Shown here in pieces: positions 21,491 through 33,259 of a stretch of DNA of 64,000 bases; positions within the stretch are counted from its first letter, which is position 1; every line of letters begins with the position of its first letter. The stretch is taken from positions 1,550,001-1,614,000 of the forward strand of contig CM007992.1 in the NCBI GenBank assembly GCA_002189035.1, written 5' to 3'. The translations under genes and the position numbers were made by a program. Origin of the DNA: Utricularia gibba (taxonomy: Eukaryota > Streptophyta > Magnoliopsida > Lamiales > Lentibulariaceae). Under the pieces are notes generated by a model, which was not told the DNA's origin, did no database searches, and worked only from the letters and a program-made list of their open reading frames with translations.

Positions 21491-23371
21491 AGTAAAGTTC
21501 TCAAACCTATGTTCATTTCAGTATTTTATTTACCGTTCAGCCTTTTTCACTTAGTGGTTTGCCAAGTATCAACGCGAAGCTTGTCAAACGGTGGCTATGA
21601 TGGCATCTGGTAGGGGGCCTCCGATATTTGATGGTTTTGAGTATGGAAGTTGGGTCAAAAAGATGCATAGGTACCTTCGAGTCAAAAAGATTTGGGATAT
21701 TGTTGAAAGGGAGATACTAGCTATTACACTAACAAGCAAATCTACATCAGAACAGAAAGAGGAAGCTAAGTATCTTCAATAGAGAAAAGATGAAACAATG
21801 GATACCTTATATCAAGCCATTTCTGAATATCTGTTAGATGATATTGTAGAGTGTCAATCAACGAAAGAAATATAGAATACTCTCAAATCCCATTATGATG
21901 GTGATGTCATATTTAGAGAGATAATACGCAAAAACAAGATGGAGGACTTTGAGAGGAACAAATTGTTAGACAATGAAACTATACAAGTCTATTATGAAAG
22001 TACTACGGAGCTTGTGAAGGAGATTCGAGGATTGGGGGAAAAACTTGAGGATAAAAAGGTGATTAGCACGGTAATTATGAGCCTACCTGCAAGATTCGAG
22101 CCAAAGTTATGTGCACTTGAGACAGAAAGAAAAATCTTTGACATTATTGAAGGAAGGCTTCATCAGTTGTATCCTGAATATCTTCTTACACCAGAGCCAA
22201 TATTTAGAGAGTTCATGATTGAGTAGTAATCTACATAAAAGAGATTGGAACTAAGAGATGGTTGTGAGCTTGAGAAAACTTATGGTGAAGCTGCTCTCCT
22301 CACCAAAATGCAGAATATGAATATAAACTCAGGTGCAACTAACAATGTCAAGGATGTCAAGTCAATAGTCATCAAACAATCACCAACGTCAATCCCAACT
22401 TCAACCATGGGTAATCAGAAGTGCAGACATTGTGATAAATCTAACCACAAGAGTGAAGATTATTGGACTTTAAGCACAAATACTTGCAAGCATGGCAATC
22501 AACAGAAACACAAGAGTGAGTTTTGTTGGTAGAAGTCTTATGCTTTGTGCACGAAATGCAATCAAAGAGGCCATCTTGACAACGTCAAATCCAATCAAAA
22601 TTGATCATAACAAGAAGACTACTTCCAAGGATGAAAAATCATATGCATACTTTACCTACTTTGAAGACGAGTCAGAGATATCTTTTGAAGATTCTTGTGA
22701 TTATGAGTGTGCTCTAATAACATTAATCTCAGATGCTAAAGGGTGGTACTTGGATTTTGGCACCTCCTATTATGTATGTTGTGATACAAGATCATTTCTC
22801 TAACTTGAAAAAATTGGGAAGGAGGTAAGCACGTGCAGTGGTGAAAATATTCGCATTGTGGGAAAAGGAAGTATTTTACTCATGCTAAAAGAAAGAATTG
22901 TTCAAGTTGATGATGTTTATTATTCACCAAACCTCAAACAGAACCTATTGAGGTTTGGCCAATTGAGCAGGCAAGGTTTTGACATTGAGCTAATGAAGGA
23001 TGCTGATGGTATAACCACTAAAGTTAAACTTGCTGATCCAAAAACGAAGATTGAATTCCATGTTGTGTTGACCAACTATAACTTCTACCAAATCATGGTT
23101 AGTGATCATAAAATTTGTATTTTCTCACTTCAGGATCAAAGCAACCTTTGGCATAAACGTTTTGAGCACTATAGCTTTAACAATATGAAAATATTGCAGA
23201 AGAATAAGGAAGTACTGGAATTGAAAAATATCAAGTTTGCTGATACCAAATGTGAAGTGTGCCATCAAGGTAAACAGTGTAGAAAACCATTTCATTCGAG
23301 TGATTTAGTAGCAAAGGAGAAATTAGAACTTATGCATACAAATTTTTGTGGACTATTTAAGAAATGTTCAT

Positions 23372-23386
23372 GGGGGGGGGGGGGGG
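23372..23386 (+). repeat. Run of 15 G in the copia integrase region
   Basis: The homopolymer falls just after the HHCC domain, where the integrase core should begin, and disturbs the frame. Run length in an assembly is unreliable, so the exact number may be a sequencing artefact. Confidence 0.8.
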
Positions 23387-26226
23387 AGGGGAGAGTAGAT
23401 ATTTTGTTACATTCATTGATGATCATTAACACTATTGTTGGGTTTACTTTCTTAAAAACAAATCAAAAGTTCCTCATATCTTTCGAAAATTCAAAATGAT
23501 GACTTATAATCAGAGTGGATGCTCCTTAAAGATGATTAGGTCAGACAATGGAGGTGAAAATGAGGGAATCATTCATCAATTCACAATATCATATTCTCCA
23601 CAATAGAGTGGTATATGTGAAAGGAGAAACAAAGCAATTCTTGATATGTCAAGATGCCTATTGTTTAAGAAAGATCTTCCTGTAAATTTCTGGGCTAAAT
23701 CAATATCTACATTTGTATATCTTTTAAACTTGCTTCCTTCTAGGGTAATTAGTGAAAAAACCGCCCATGAAAAATGATATGATTATATTAAAAAAGTTGA
23801 TCATTTCAGAATCTTTGGTAGTTTGTGTTTTACTCATGTACCAGACCAAAAACAAGGAAAACTTGATAAGAAATCTGTATGTGATGTATTTGTTGGTTAT
23901 AGCAACACTACCAAAGGATATAAAGTTTATATACCTGACCAGAAGAAATTCATCTTTAGTCATGATATCTCTTTTGATGAAAGTGCAAAGTACACTTTGA
24001 TTAAAGATTACATTTCTGTAAATGATGCAGAAGCTCATAAAAATCTTGGAGGGCATAACACTCACGTGAAATTTGACCTTTGGATACACATACCTCAAAA
24101 CATCTCTTCCAGGGACTCAACAAACCAAGAAACTAAAGATGGAATTAAAAATATACAGGTGAATGAGAACTCAAAATCAACTTTGGAACTCTTCCATGAA
24201 GATTCAAATCAAGTAAATGATCAATATTCAGATGAGAATTTCCCACCTCCAAAAGAGGAGAAGGTTGCAAATGAAGACGACTCATCTGATGAGAATTCAA
24301 AATCAATCTTAGAACCCTTATATGAACAATCACATTAGGCCAATGATCAATATTCAGATGGGAATTTTGAAGTCCTAGAAGAGTAGCAAGGCACGAATGC
24401 AGAAGACTTATCAATAGATGAATCTGATGGAGAGGAACCTGATACTAATGATGAAGATTATTACCCATCTGATCGTGATTGGCAAGGAAACGAAAAAAAG
24501 ATCAGAGATTCAATAGATAATGAAGATAGTCATGTTACTGAAATAAGACGAAGCAAAAGAAACAAGACTCCTACAATAAGTTTCTCCAAGTTGAATGATG
24601 ATGTTCAAGATGTTGTAGCTGATATTTTGGCTGGATTATTGACAGGAGATCCAACATCATTTGAAGTGGCTGTACAAAATCCAAAATGGGGAGATGCCAT
24701 GGAGGAGGAAATGAATTCTACACTTAAAATGAAACATGGGAGTTAGTTGATAAACCCAAGGATAGGAGTTTCAAACCTATTGGTCTCAAGTGGTTATTCA
24801 AAACCAACATGAATACGGATGGTTTTGTTAACAAATATAAGGTTAGATTAGTAGCCAAGAGATATAGTCAGATCAAAGGAATAAATTTTCATGAGATTTT
24901 TGCACCAGTAGCAAGATTTGATATGATTAAAGTAATTCTTGCCATTTCAGCTGCTCATGGATAGAAAGTGCATCATATGGATGTGAAGACTGCGTTTTTG
25001 AATGGTGTGTTGGAGGAGGTTGTTTATGTTGAACAATCAAAGGGCTTTGAAGTGTCAGGTCATGAAGGCAAAGTATTGAAGCTAAATAAATCTATCTATG
25101 GGTTGAAGAAAGCTCTTAGAACATGGAATGAATGCATGGATAACTTTCTCCAGGGTATTGGTTTCAGAAAAACATATAGTGATTGCTCACTATATGTTAA
25201 AGAAAAGGGAGATGATCGTTTATTTGTTAGCCTATGTGTGGATGATCTTATGATTATCTTAGGTGATGAAAGGAAGATTAAAGAATTCAAAGCTCTACTC
25301 AAAAATGAATTCAAGATGACTGACTTTGGAATGATGTCCTACAATCTTGGCATAGAAATTCATCAACTTGCAAATGTTAGAACATTCATATCTCAGAAGA
25401 AGTACTGTAATTAACTTCTTGAAAGGTTTGGGTTCAAAGATGTCAATCCTTCAAAAACCCTCTTGGATTACAAACAAGTGATTGGAGAAAACAACTAGGG
25501 AAGGAATGTGGATGCTACTACTTATAGAAGTATGGTTGGAAGCCTCATATATCTCTAGCATACAAGGCCTGATTTGTGTTTTTGTGTAAATGTCTTATCT
25601 CACTTCCTCAACAAACCAACAACAACTCACATGATAGCTGTTAAAAGAGCTTTTAGATATATAAAATCTACTAATAATTTCGGATTGTTCTATCCCTATG
25701 AAGGTGAAAAACCAGTCTTGAAACTTAGAGCCTACTCATATAGTGATTATGGTATGGCTAAAGATAGCAAGAGTATATCTGGTGCATACTTCTTCTTAAA
25801 TAAGAACCCTATAATTTGGTTTTCGAAGAAACAAAAGGTGGTAACACAGTCAACAGCTGAAGCATAATACATCTCAGCAGCACATGCTTTGAACTATTAT
25901 GTTTGGTTGAGACAGATGTTAAACGAACTTGGATTCATACAAAAGGAAGCTACATATCTGCTTTTGGATAATCGAGCTGCAATCTCCATTGCCAAGGATC
26001 CAGCAAACTTCAACAAAGCCAAACACATAAGAATAAGGTATCATGTCATAAGGAATTACATCAAGGAAAAGAAGATCAAAGTGCAGTATGTTGAGAGTGG
26101 TAATCAGCTTGCTGATGGGCTTACCAAAGGTTTGAATAGAATTCAATTTGAGCTAACAAGGAAGAACATGAATCTCATGACTATGGAAGACTTTCTCAAG
26201 TTGGGAGATCTCGATCTAGAGGGGAG

Positions 26227-26525
26227 TGTTAGAGATCAGCCTCAATCTAAAACTTGAAGGTGATTGAAATCACTAATCTTGTGTCATAAAGTCATGTTTC
26301 AGTTAAAAGTGTTGGATTTGAATTGTTGGGCTTTTGTGTGTTTTTAATGATTGTGGTCCACTATTGGATAACTTAGGTATTAGGTATATATAAACCCTAC
26401 TAGGAACACGTGTGAATTAGGTTTTTGGTCATTCTTATTGTTCATGAGTCTTTTTTCATCTAATGCGATCTTATAAGAATTATCTTTTTGTTCTTTTCCA
26501 AGACTCTATCTTTCTTGCATTAACA
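26227..26525 (+). repeat. 3' LTR of the copia element
   Basis: Begins TGTTAGAGATCAG and ends GCATTAACA. It is preceded by the purine-rich tract AGAGGGGAG (26218-26226), the expected plus-strand primer. It aligns with the 5' LTR over its length with substitutions and a few 1-bp indels. Confidence 0.9.
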
Positions 26526-28941
26526 ATACCAATGATGTATCATCGTCTTGGATTCGATCCATAATATGTTAACTCATATAACAAGTAACCTTTGAAAGTA
26601 AGTAGTGTGTTTTAATATCTTGTGTTATATTGTTTTTTATTATTAATCTGTATTAATCTTTTTGTTATGCATGATTTATAGATTAGTGGACTCTATTTTT
26701 AAAGTTAATGGTTGGGATGATGATTGTGTGAAGTAGCTTGAGTTGCCTATTTTTTGGCCAGAGGTTAGTATGACTTTGTTGATATTATTTTTTTTTCTTT
26801 ATTTTAACGTTGATCAACATATAGGTCCCTAAGCAAAAGGGTACAATTGAATGTGAGATTTATGTGTTATACAATATGTATCTCTTCCTCCAACAAGCTC
26901 ACGACCTTTACACTATTGAAACACACCCTTTGTTTGTTAGTAATTTTCAAAATTTGTTGGTTATTTATTAGTCGTTACTAAATACTATTATATTTCTATA
27001 GATGGTACAAGATTGGTTCGTTAAAGAAGATGTTCGTGAATTTGCAGAATTAATGGAGATTCCTCATCGATCTAGGAGCGGCCGAGTAAGCAAACCTTTC
27101 AAAAAAATGTAGACATTGAACTTGTTTGTTGATATGAGCTTGTAGACTTTGTTATTTGTCTTTGACACTATTTATACATTATGTTTGATTCTTTAAATTT
27201 TTAAACAAACATTATACGGACAATCATAATATGCTTATGATTTCTCTAATTATAAATACATCTAATAACATTATACGGACAATCTATTTATTTGAATACT
27301 TATTATTATCATTCTAATTACATCTAATAAAAAATATATACAAGTATGTAGAAGGGCATAGAAAATACCATATAGGACCCATGCCCCTATAGAGGATGAC
27401 ACACGGGCATGGAGGGTGGCATACGGGTGTGGGCTACGCATATGGAGGGTGGCATACGGGCGTGGGTTATAGCAACCCACGTCTGTGTGTCATGCCGTGT
27501 GGAGTTTCCTAAATTGTATTATTGGATAATAGATGGACTTTTTTTTCCTAAACGATTTTGACAACTTAAAATGTATTGTTTGTAATTTCAAAATCAAAGA
27601 ATTATACTATTTATACTAATTAAAACTTAAATTATACTATTTATAAATTTTTATGTCGCATGTTAATAAGGTAAACAAAAAACAGAAAATAGAAGTTATA
27701 ATAATGACTTCCCAATCAAAACAACTTGATTGATATTAATAAAAATTACGTACAACCAAATATTAATATATTATAAAATTATTAAAATAGAAATAAAAGC
27801 AACATTAAAAAAGTGAAATTGCTGCCTAGCTTGATGACAGTTTCTACCAATTAGGAGGGTATGTGATTGAATAGATCAATCTATATTTGAATTTGATAAA
27901 ACATAATCCTCCTTTTCTTCACCTCAAATGAGACTTGTCAACACTATTAAATTTTGAAATGAAAACGAATTGTTCATGCATTGTGCGGGATGCTTTTTAC
28001 CCTCCCCACAGCGATGAGTATGTGGTCAATCTTGATTAAGCACCAATAATAAATCAATAGTGGATCTCATGCCCTCATTTCTACAAATTATTTGGTGTAA
28101 AATTGTTAACTTTGAAAAGTATATTATCTAAATTCATATAACTAGTTGGTTTAAAAAAGATCCTCAAAATAGGATTAAAAATGGTTTTATTAATCCACTT
28201 GTATCTATTTTATACATACAAATCAAATGCGCCTTGAGGGCTTAATTTTTTATAAAAAATGAATGATAAAATCAAATGGTGGGAAGAATCAACGACATAC
28301 CAATGCAGGATGGTGTATCAAACTATTCAATATTGCCGACTTATCACCCCTGGAAAAAGCCCAAGTGAAATGGAGGAGTATTTCTATTCAGAGGCAGCAA
28401 ATGACCCGTTAGCACATAAGCTTCTTAACGATTTTCCTCAAGTATTATCAAGGCCATATAAAGGGTCTATCACCAGCAGTCAGTGTTCGGAGCAAAAATA
28501 AAAGTTATTTTATTTAAAGTCATTCAATCTATTTTTAATTTAGTTATATGTTTAAATTAACTAAGTATTTTAACTCCGGTTAAACACATATAAAACACTA
28601 CATCCATAAATCACGGGCTTGTCGTCGATATTCACATAATCTCCATGCCTCTGTCATTTGTCGCCGAGAGGTTCTCAACCGCACTCCACATTTTCAGAAC
28701 ACTTTGAGACCCAGTCGTCGGGATTCATTACCGATAACGGGATAGGTTCTTGCTGCTGCTGGATCTGTTGGTTGGATCGTGTCATTTGGTAAGATTTTAT
28801 TGCAGAATATTAGAGGCTTGATGTCGTTGCACTAGGCAAGACTGTGAGTATGAACCTTTGCTGCCGTTATATGGTTTTCTGATGTTCCCGTCTCTGTTTC
28901 TAAAGATCAAAATCAGCGTCGGTTGCCGCTCGACTGAGAGA
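26526..28941. other. Loop DNA between copia and PTD; PTD upstream region
   Basis: 26526-28590 has no gene I can support; small frames at 27003-27110 and 28259-28501 are unrecognised. A short tandem repeat lies at 27409-27467. From about 28600 base composition rises and the DNA probably holds the PTD promoter and 5' leader, but I see no clear TATA box. Confidence 0.5.
27409..27467 (+). repeat. Short imperfect tandem repeat
   Basis: The unit 'atggagggtggcatacggg' followed by Y-gtggg occurs at 27409-27433 and 27442-27467. A more degenerate copy precedes it ('agaggatgacacacgggcat'). Confidence 0.75.
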
Positions 28942-30445
28942 ATGAACGTTGCGCAAGAGTCTAGAGAATCTACGCCGTCGAATATTTCCAATTCAGGTAA
29001 ATCGGCTGAACGAAACCAGTTTCTCGGTAGGCTTGCGTGGTGTTCGATTTGTTTGTTGTTCCGATCAGTTATCAGATGCTTTTATTGAACTTAGGCATCT
29101 AGGTTTCTATTTGCTTGTTCGATTACGGTGCTAAGATAGATATCTGCGTGGCTGAGATCTGTGATGTCTTGTTCCGTAATTCACATGCATGAATAGACAA
29201 AGAGGCTTCATGCGAATATGTTTGATGAATTTGCGTGTGTATACATTGAAACAAGAGTTAAGTCTGGGCTGGAAACCGAGTAGTTATACCGGTTGATGCT
29301 ATTCAAAGGTCGTTTAGTATTTGAATCTTACATCCGTTGCAGGATTCTCTGGTGTCTGTATCATGAGCACCTCGTGGAAGGAAGCCCAACATTCATCTTT
29401 TATCAAGTTTATCTCTGCTTTTCTCGGCGCGAATTCTTACAGATTGAAATTCATGCCAATAGCTCCAGTTCTTTCTTTCCCCTCCTTCTTCTATTTAAAT
29501 TTGTAATATCAGTGCCTTATAGTATCTATCTGCAGGACTTCATTTTCAATTGTGGCGGGCTTTCTGTGGCCTTCGTGTTTGTCACTACTTGGAACTCTAC
29601 GGAAACTGCCTCCATCTTCAGCAGGTAACCGATGATCACTGTTTAAACTCCTTTCGCTTTCTTATCCACTTAGTTGAGCCTATGCAGAATCCAGAAATTG
29701 ACTGGACAATTTGCTCATTTGTACGTCGTTGTGACGCTGCCTTCGAAGGATCAAAATGAGAGTTTTGTGCACGCTTATTTCAAGTAAGTAGTTAAACTGA
29801 AAGTAAATCCTTCTGTTTCCTTCTGTGGTGTGGAGTTGAATTGAACGTATCCTCGTTCAAGATATGGGTTCGAGCTTGGCAAGCCATCTTTCATTCCTGT
29901 GCTAGACCTGGAAATGGGGTTCGAGAAGATTGTCAAAATAGCACATGCACGTGGAGGTACAATTAAGCATTTCATCTCTAACGGAATCTTACCTAAAACT
30001 TGATTGTCATTTCTAACTACCAACTCCATGACAGTCTGCAAGAAGCAAGATGCTATAGCCAAATTGAGAGCTGAGGTGCGTTTCAGTAATCACGGTACGT
30101 TTTACTGGTTTCTGGCTGCTGAATTACTTGCGAATATATGATTTTAGAGGACGACTTCGGTGCAATCCATGGAAATATACAAGAAAGTGGTGACATCAAT
30201 TCCAGGGATTGACAGCCATGACGCCAATACAGTATGTAAACCACTCTTACTTTTTCACGTCTCATTTTCACCAATCTCATATTCATTCCTTGCAGCTACA
30301 GCAAGCCATTGGCTCCATAGAAGCAGTTGCAAAAGCGTCCAAGAACCACATATTAGATAACACTGATCTCTCAGCGGAAAAAGCAGAAACCATTACCAGG
30401 TTCTTCAGAGACCCCAAGTTTTACCTCGGTCCTAAAATTAAATAA
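28942..30445 (+). CDS. PTD: PARTING DANCERS homologue, ERCC1-like meiotic crossover protein
   Basis: PTD is a nuclear protein related to ERCC1 that works with the XPF-like SHOC1 in forming class I meiotic crossovers. I built eight exons: 28942-28996, 29343-29467, 29536-29624, 29688-29783, 29862-29956, 30035-30075, 30148-30231 and 30296-30445. All have GT-AG borders and compatible phases and give 244 residues. Diagnostic blocks as I recall the family: [61 protein letters not shown], then a C-terminal helix-hairpin-helix region with 'SIPGID' and '[10 protein letters not shown]', ending [14 protein letters not shown]. No stops or shifts were seen, so it is likely functional. It sits in the loop between two inverted invertase genes, and its last 37 bp are duplicated at 20498-20534. 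The first exon start is the least certain part. Confidence 0.9.
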
Positions 30446-30569
30446 CTTTCGTTCCTCCCGCGCTGAGATGAAAAATGTGGTTGACGTAAGAACATGTTTC
30501 ATCAATCCAAAATTTTCGGATTTGATCGCAGTTACACTCACGGAAGCTTGAACTTGATAACAACCAGCT

Positions 30570-31215
30570 GCTGCTGCACATTCATGGGTGAGACTCCGAA
30601 GGCGTTCCGGCTTACGCCCTCTGCGCTAAGATAAGAACATGTTTCATCAATCCACAGCACGCTCTGTCAACACCGAGAACCCGTATCTTGCCAGATTGTT
30701 CAGCACCTCGCCCATGGCAATTTAAATGTTGGCGTACAAAAATATCACCCCACTCACGGGTGTTGCCGTTGACCGTCGAATCCACTAGTGAGAGTAACCC
30801 CTGGTTGAAACTATCCCCCTTAGCTGACTCCTGCCGCGAGACCAACTGGTTATGGATGCAGCCTAGGGGACCGACGCCGGCGATGTAGAACTTGCTGAGG
30901 CTATCTGACGGGGTGTAACGTGTGAGAAGAAGATTGCAGGATAGACGTTGAGGAGGAGGTAGTTGTTAATTTAGTCCTTGCTGCCGGGCCCGGAGACGAG
31001 ATCCAAGATGGTGTTCGACACATACTCCACGGGATTTGCTCCGTTCATCATTTCCCCGAGTTGGCTAGAGTTGCCTCTATATGCGCCGCTGGCCGAGCAC
31101 AGAGAATGCCTTTCCTCTCTACGTACAAGGGTGCTGATTACATCATTTTCGGTTAGCCAGTAAAGTGTCAGATTCTTACATGCTGCCGACCGGTTTTGTC
31201 GAGGATGCCTCCTGT
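30570..31215 (-). pseudogene. GDSL-type esterase/lipase relic, right arm
   Basis: The minus strand gives 'YRGNSSQLGEMMNGANPVEYVSN' in part, 'TILDLVSG', 'SFNQGLLSLVDST', 'GDIFV' and 'GVDRACCGL'. These are landmarks of GDSL esterases, but in broken frames with stops. It mirrors 19780-20390, and some residues are better kept in one copy than in the other, which suggests independent decay. It is convergent with PTD and overlaps that gene's 3' flank. Confidence 0.75.
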
Positions 31216-32860
31216 GGCGGAACTCCACCGAGGAGTTCTTATCTCACGGGAATGGAATGGAAGAATAAACAAACGTAAGTGCCAAAGTAACCGACGAAGG
31301 CGCTGCAGTGGCCAATCTCGGACATAACCTTTGACAATTTTTCGGTGCTAACTGCTTCCGTGGACCAGAGTCGGGTCTCGAAAGACCCGAATCCAGGATC
31401 CAACTATTCCGATACCTAGAGATCAAGCTACTGGATTAAATAAACGGGAACAAACAAGGGTAGCTCAAGATACACTACTAGGGCGCTGCTCCCTGCGTAG
31501 TCAAGTCCCATGGGAGATGTATAGCCCAGATTTGTAAATTACCAAAAAAATAAGTTGTTTTTTGCATTTTACCCTACCTTATGATTTTTTCGTTTTTGAA
31601 TGTTTTTTTTTTTTTTGGATTTATAATTTAGGGGTTCAATTTTAAAGTTTAATATTTAGTATTTATAACTTAAGAATATTATATATTAAGTTTTCATAAT
31701 TTTATGATTAATTTTTGTGATTATTTAGAGTTTAGGGTTTAAGATTTCACAATTTTTTAAAATTACTGATTTAGGGTTTAAGATTTTAATTGGGATTTAA
31801 TTTTTTTGGTTTCAGATTTAAATTTTAGAGTTTAAGGTTTAAATTTTAGAACTTGATATTTAGTTTTGTGATTTAAGATTTAAGGGTTTAAGATTTCGAA
31901 TTTAAATTTTAGATTTGAAGTTAGATTTTAGGTTTTAGACTATGAAATTTTTAAATTTCAGATTTCGTATTATGATTTAAGTAAAGATTAAGTTTTATAT
32001 ATTTTTATTTTTATGATTTAATTTATAACTTAAATCTTACTATAAAGTATTTTACAAATGGTAGACAAACATAAGGTAATTATCAAAGAAAATTTACAAG
32101 TAGGGTAAAATGCAAATATAATGCAATTCACAAACGTAAAACGTGGAGGCAGCTCCGGGCGCCGGCGGTGTCTTGGTATGCGAGAATTAGCCTCGTGAAT
32201 GAGAGGGTGAGATGTTGCAGTAAATGCATCGGAACTCCAAAACTAAATGCAGATAATGACACGGTGACCGTCTGCCTACACTAGCTACCTAACTTATGCA
32301 GCGCCCTTCCCACGGGGGCTCAAGCTCATGCACAATGCAGAGAGGAAGAGGCTTCACAGAGCTGAAAAATTGGCAACTGGTTTCCTAGAAGTCCTTAACC
32401 TTAGTGGCAATTGAAAACTTAGAAACTGGGGTTCTAAAAAGTCCTCAAAATTCAGCTATAGATGATGGATGATAGAACCAAATCAGCGACATACGCAGAG
32501 AACATTATACGGGCAATCCACGTTTTAGGGAGCTATCACTTCTCTTTCAATGGAGTATAGTATTCGACCTCGAAATTGCGCTGGAAGATGTACCACAGTT
32601 CCGGTTCGGTTTCAGATCATCGGCTGCTGGTTCCCAGCCTCCAGGGGCGTGCATCGCGGGCGTGTCACCTGGTTGACCCAAGCCTTCTTGAATTTCCAAT
32701 CGCCAGATTGTCTCCGGTGGCTATCAGCATGTGCTCAAAAAAATGGAAACAAATACACACGTGCAAATAGGAAAATATGGGATTTTGATATGCCCGAAAA
32801 AAATAAAATGATATTTGACTAACACCTGGTAACAAACTCGCTAAGCTACTGCCCAAACTT
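31216..32860 (+). pseudogene. Unidentified coding-like block, right arm copy, with insert
   Basis: 31260-31520 and 32150-32860 mirror the left arm block at 18590-19700. The left arm continues smoothly where this arm is split by about 630 bp of AT-rich DNA. Read on the plus strand, pieces such as 'NAERKRLHRAEKLATGFLEV' are protein-like but not continuous. No family recognised. Confidence 0.4.
31561..32116. mobile_element. AT-rich MITE-like insert with 17-bp inverted ends
   Basis: TTTGCATTTTACCCTAC (31561-31577) and GTAGGGTAAAATGCAAA (32100-32116) are perfect inverted repeats. Between them runs a degenerate array of 'ttagggtttaagattt'-like phrases. The left arm lacks the whole block, so it inserted after the arms formed. 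The true element ends may lie slightly outside these repeats, and I could not find a clean target duplication. Confidence 0.65.
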
Positions 32861-33178
32861 CAGGTAGCTGGGTCAGGCAAGACGTAAGACCAAGATGAGA
32901 TCACCCGAAAAAGTATCTCATTTTGGTTACGAAGGGGCGATAAAATCTCTATCATTAGTTAAACATCAAAACTAAAATTCTAATCTCATATTTAATCTTT
33001 TAATTGATACATTTCTAGTAATTTAATATTTACTGATTCATCCACGGGATCTGATCCAAATCAAAATAAAGATACATATTTTTTATTACTTATTCAAATA
33101 AACACGTTTGTTGATAGATTTCCTTAACAACAAATTTAACTGTTAATCCCCTCTAAACCCAAGATTTCTTTATTCCCT

Positions 33179-33186
33179 TATAAATA
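33179..33186 (+). promoter_or_regulatory. TATA box of the right invertase gene
   Basis: TATAAATA, 74 bp before the start codon, identical in position to the left copy. Upstream of 33173 the two promoters diverge sharply, so the genes may be expressed differently. Confidence 0.7.
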
Positions 33187-33259
33187 CTCTTCAGATTCAC
33201 AGCATCCAAACTCAGCCTTATTCTTCTGGTTAGCTTCTGGTTTATTCGTCCTCCCACTC

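Larger units (their letters stand above)
21178..26525 (+). mobile_element. Complete but inactive Ty1-copia retrotransposon
   Basis: The element is 5348 bp with two LTRs of about 300 bp and a near-matching target duplication (ATATC at 21173-21177, ATACC at 26526-26530). Internal order: gag (about 21594-22240), a zinc-knuckle-like C-x2-C run (about 22420-22560), protease region 'WYLDFGTS' near 22744 (usual Ser replaced by Phe), integrase HHCC (about 23149-23290), reverse transcriptase (24968-25414, with MDVKTAFLNG and CVDDLMI) and RNase H up to about 26200. Many stops and frameshifts, including at a run of 15 G, make it inactive. The LTRs differ at roughly a tenth of positions by eye, so the insertion is not recent. 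Confidence 0.95.

Noticed and set aside
29550-29759. Alternative frame through PTD exons 3-4
   Set aside because: It reads through an intron. The spliced frame matches the PTD family and keeps phase.
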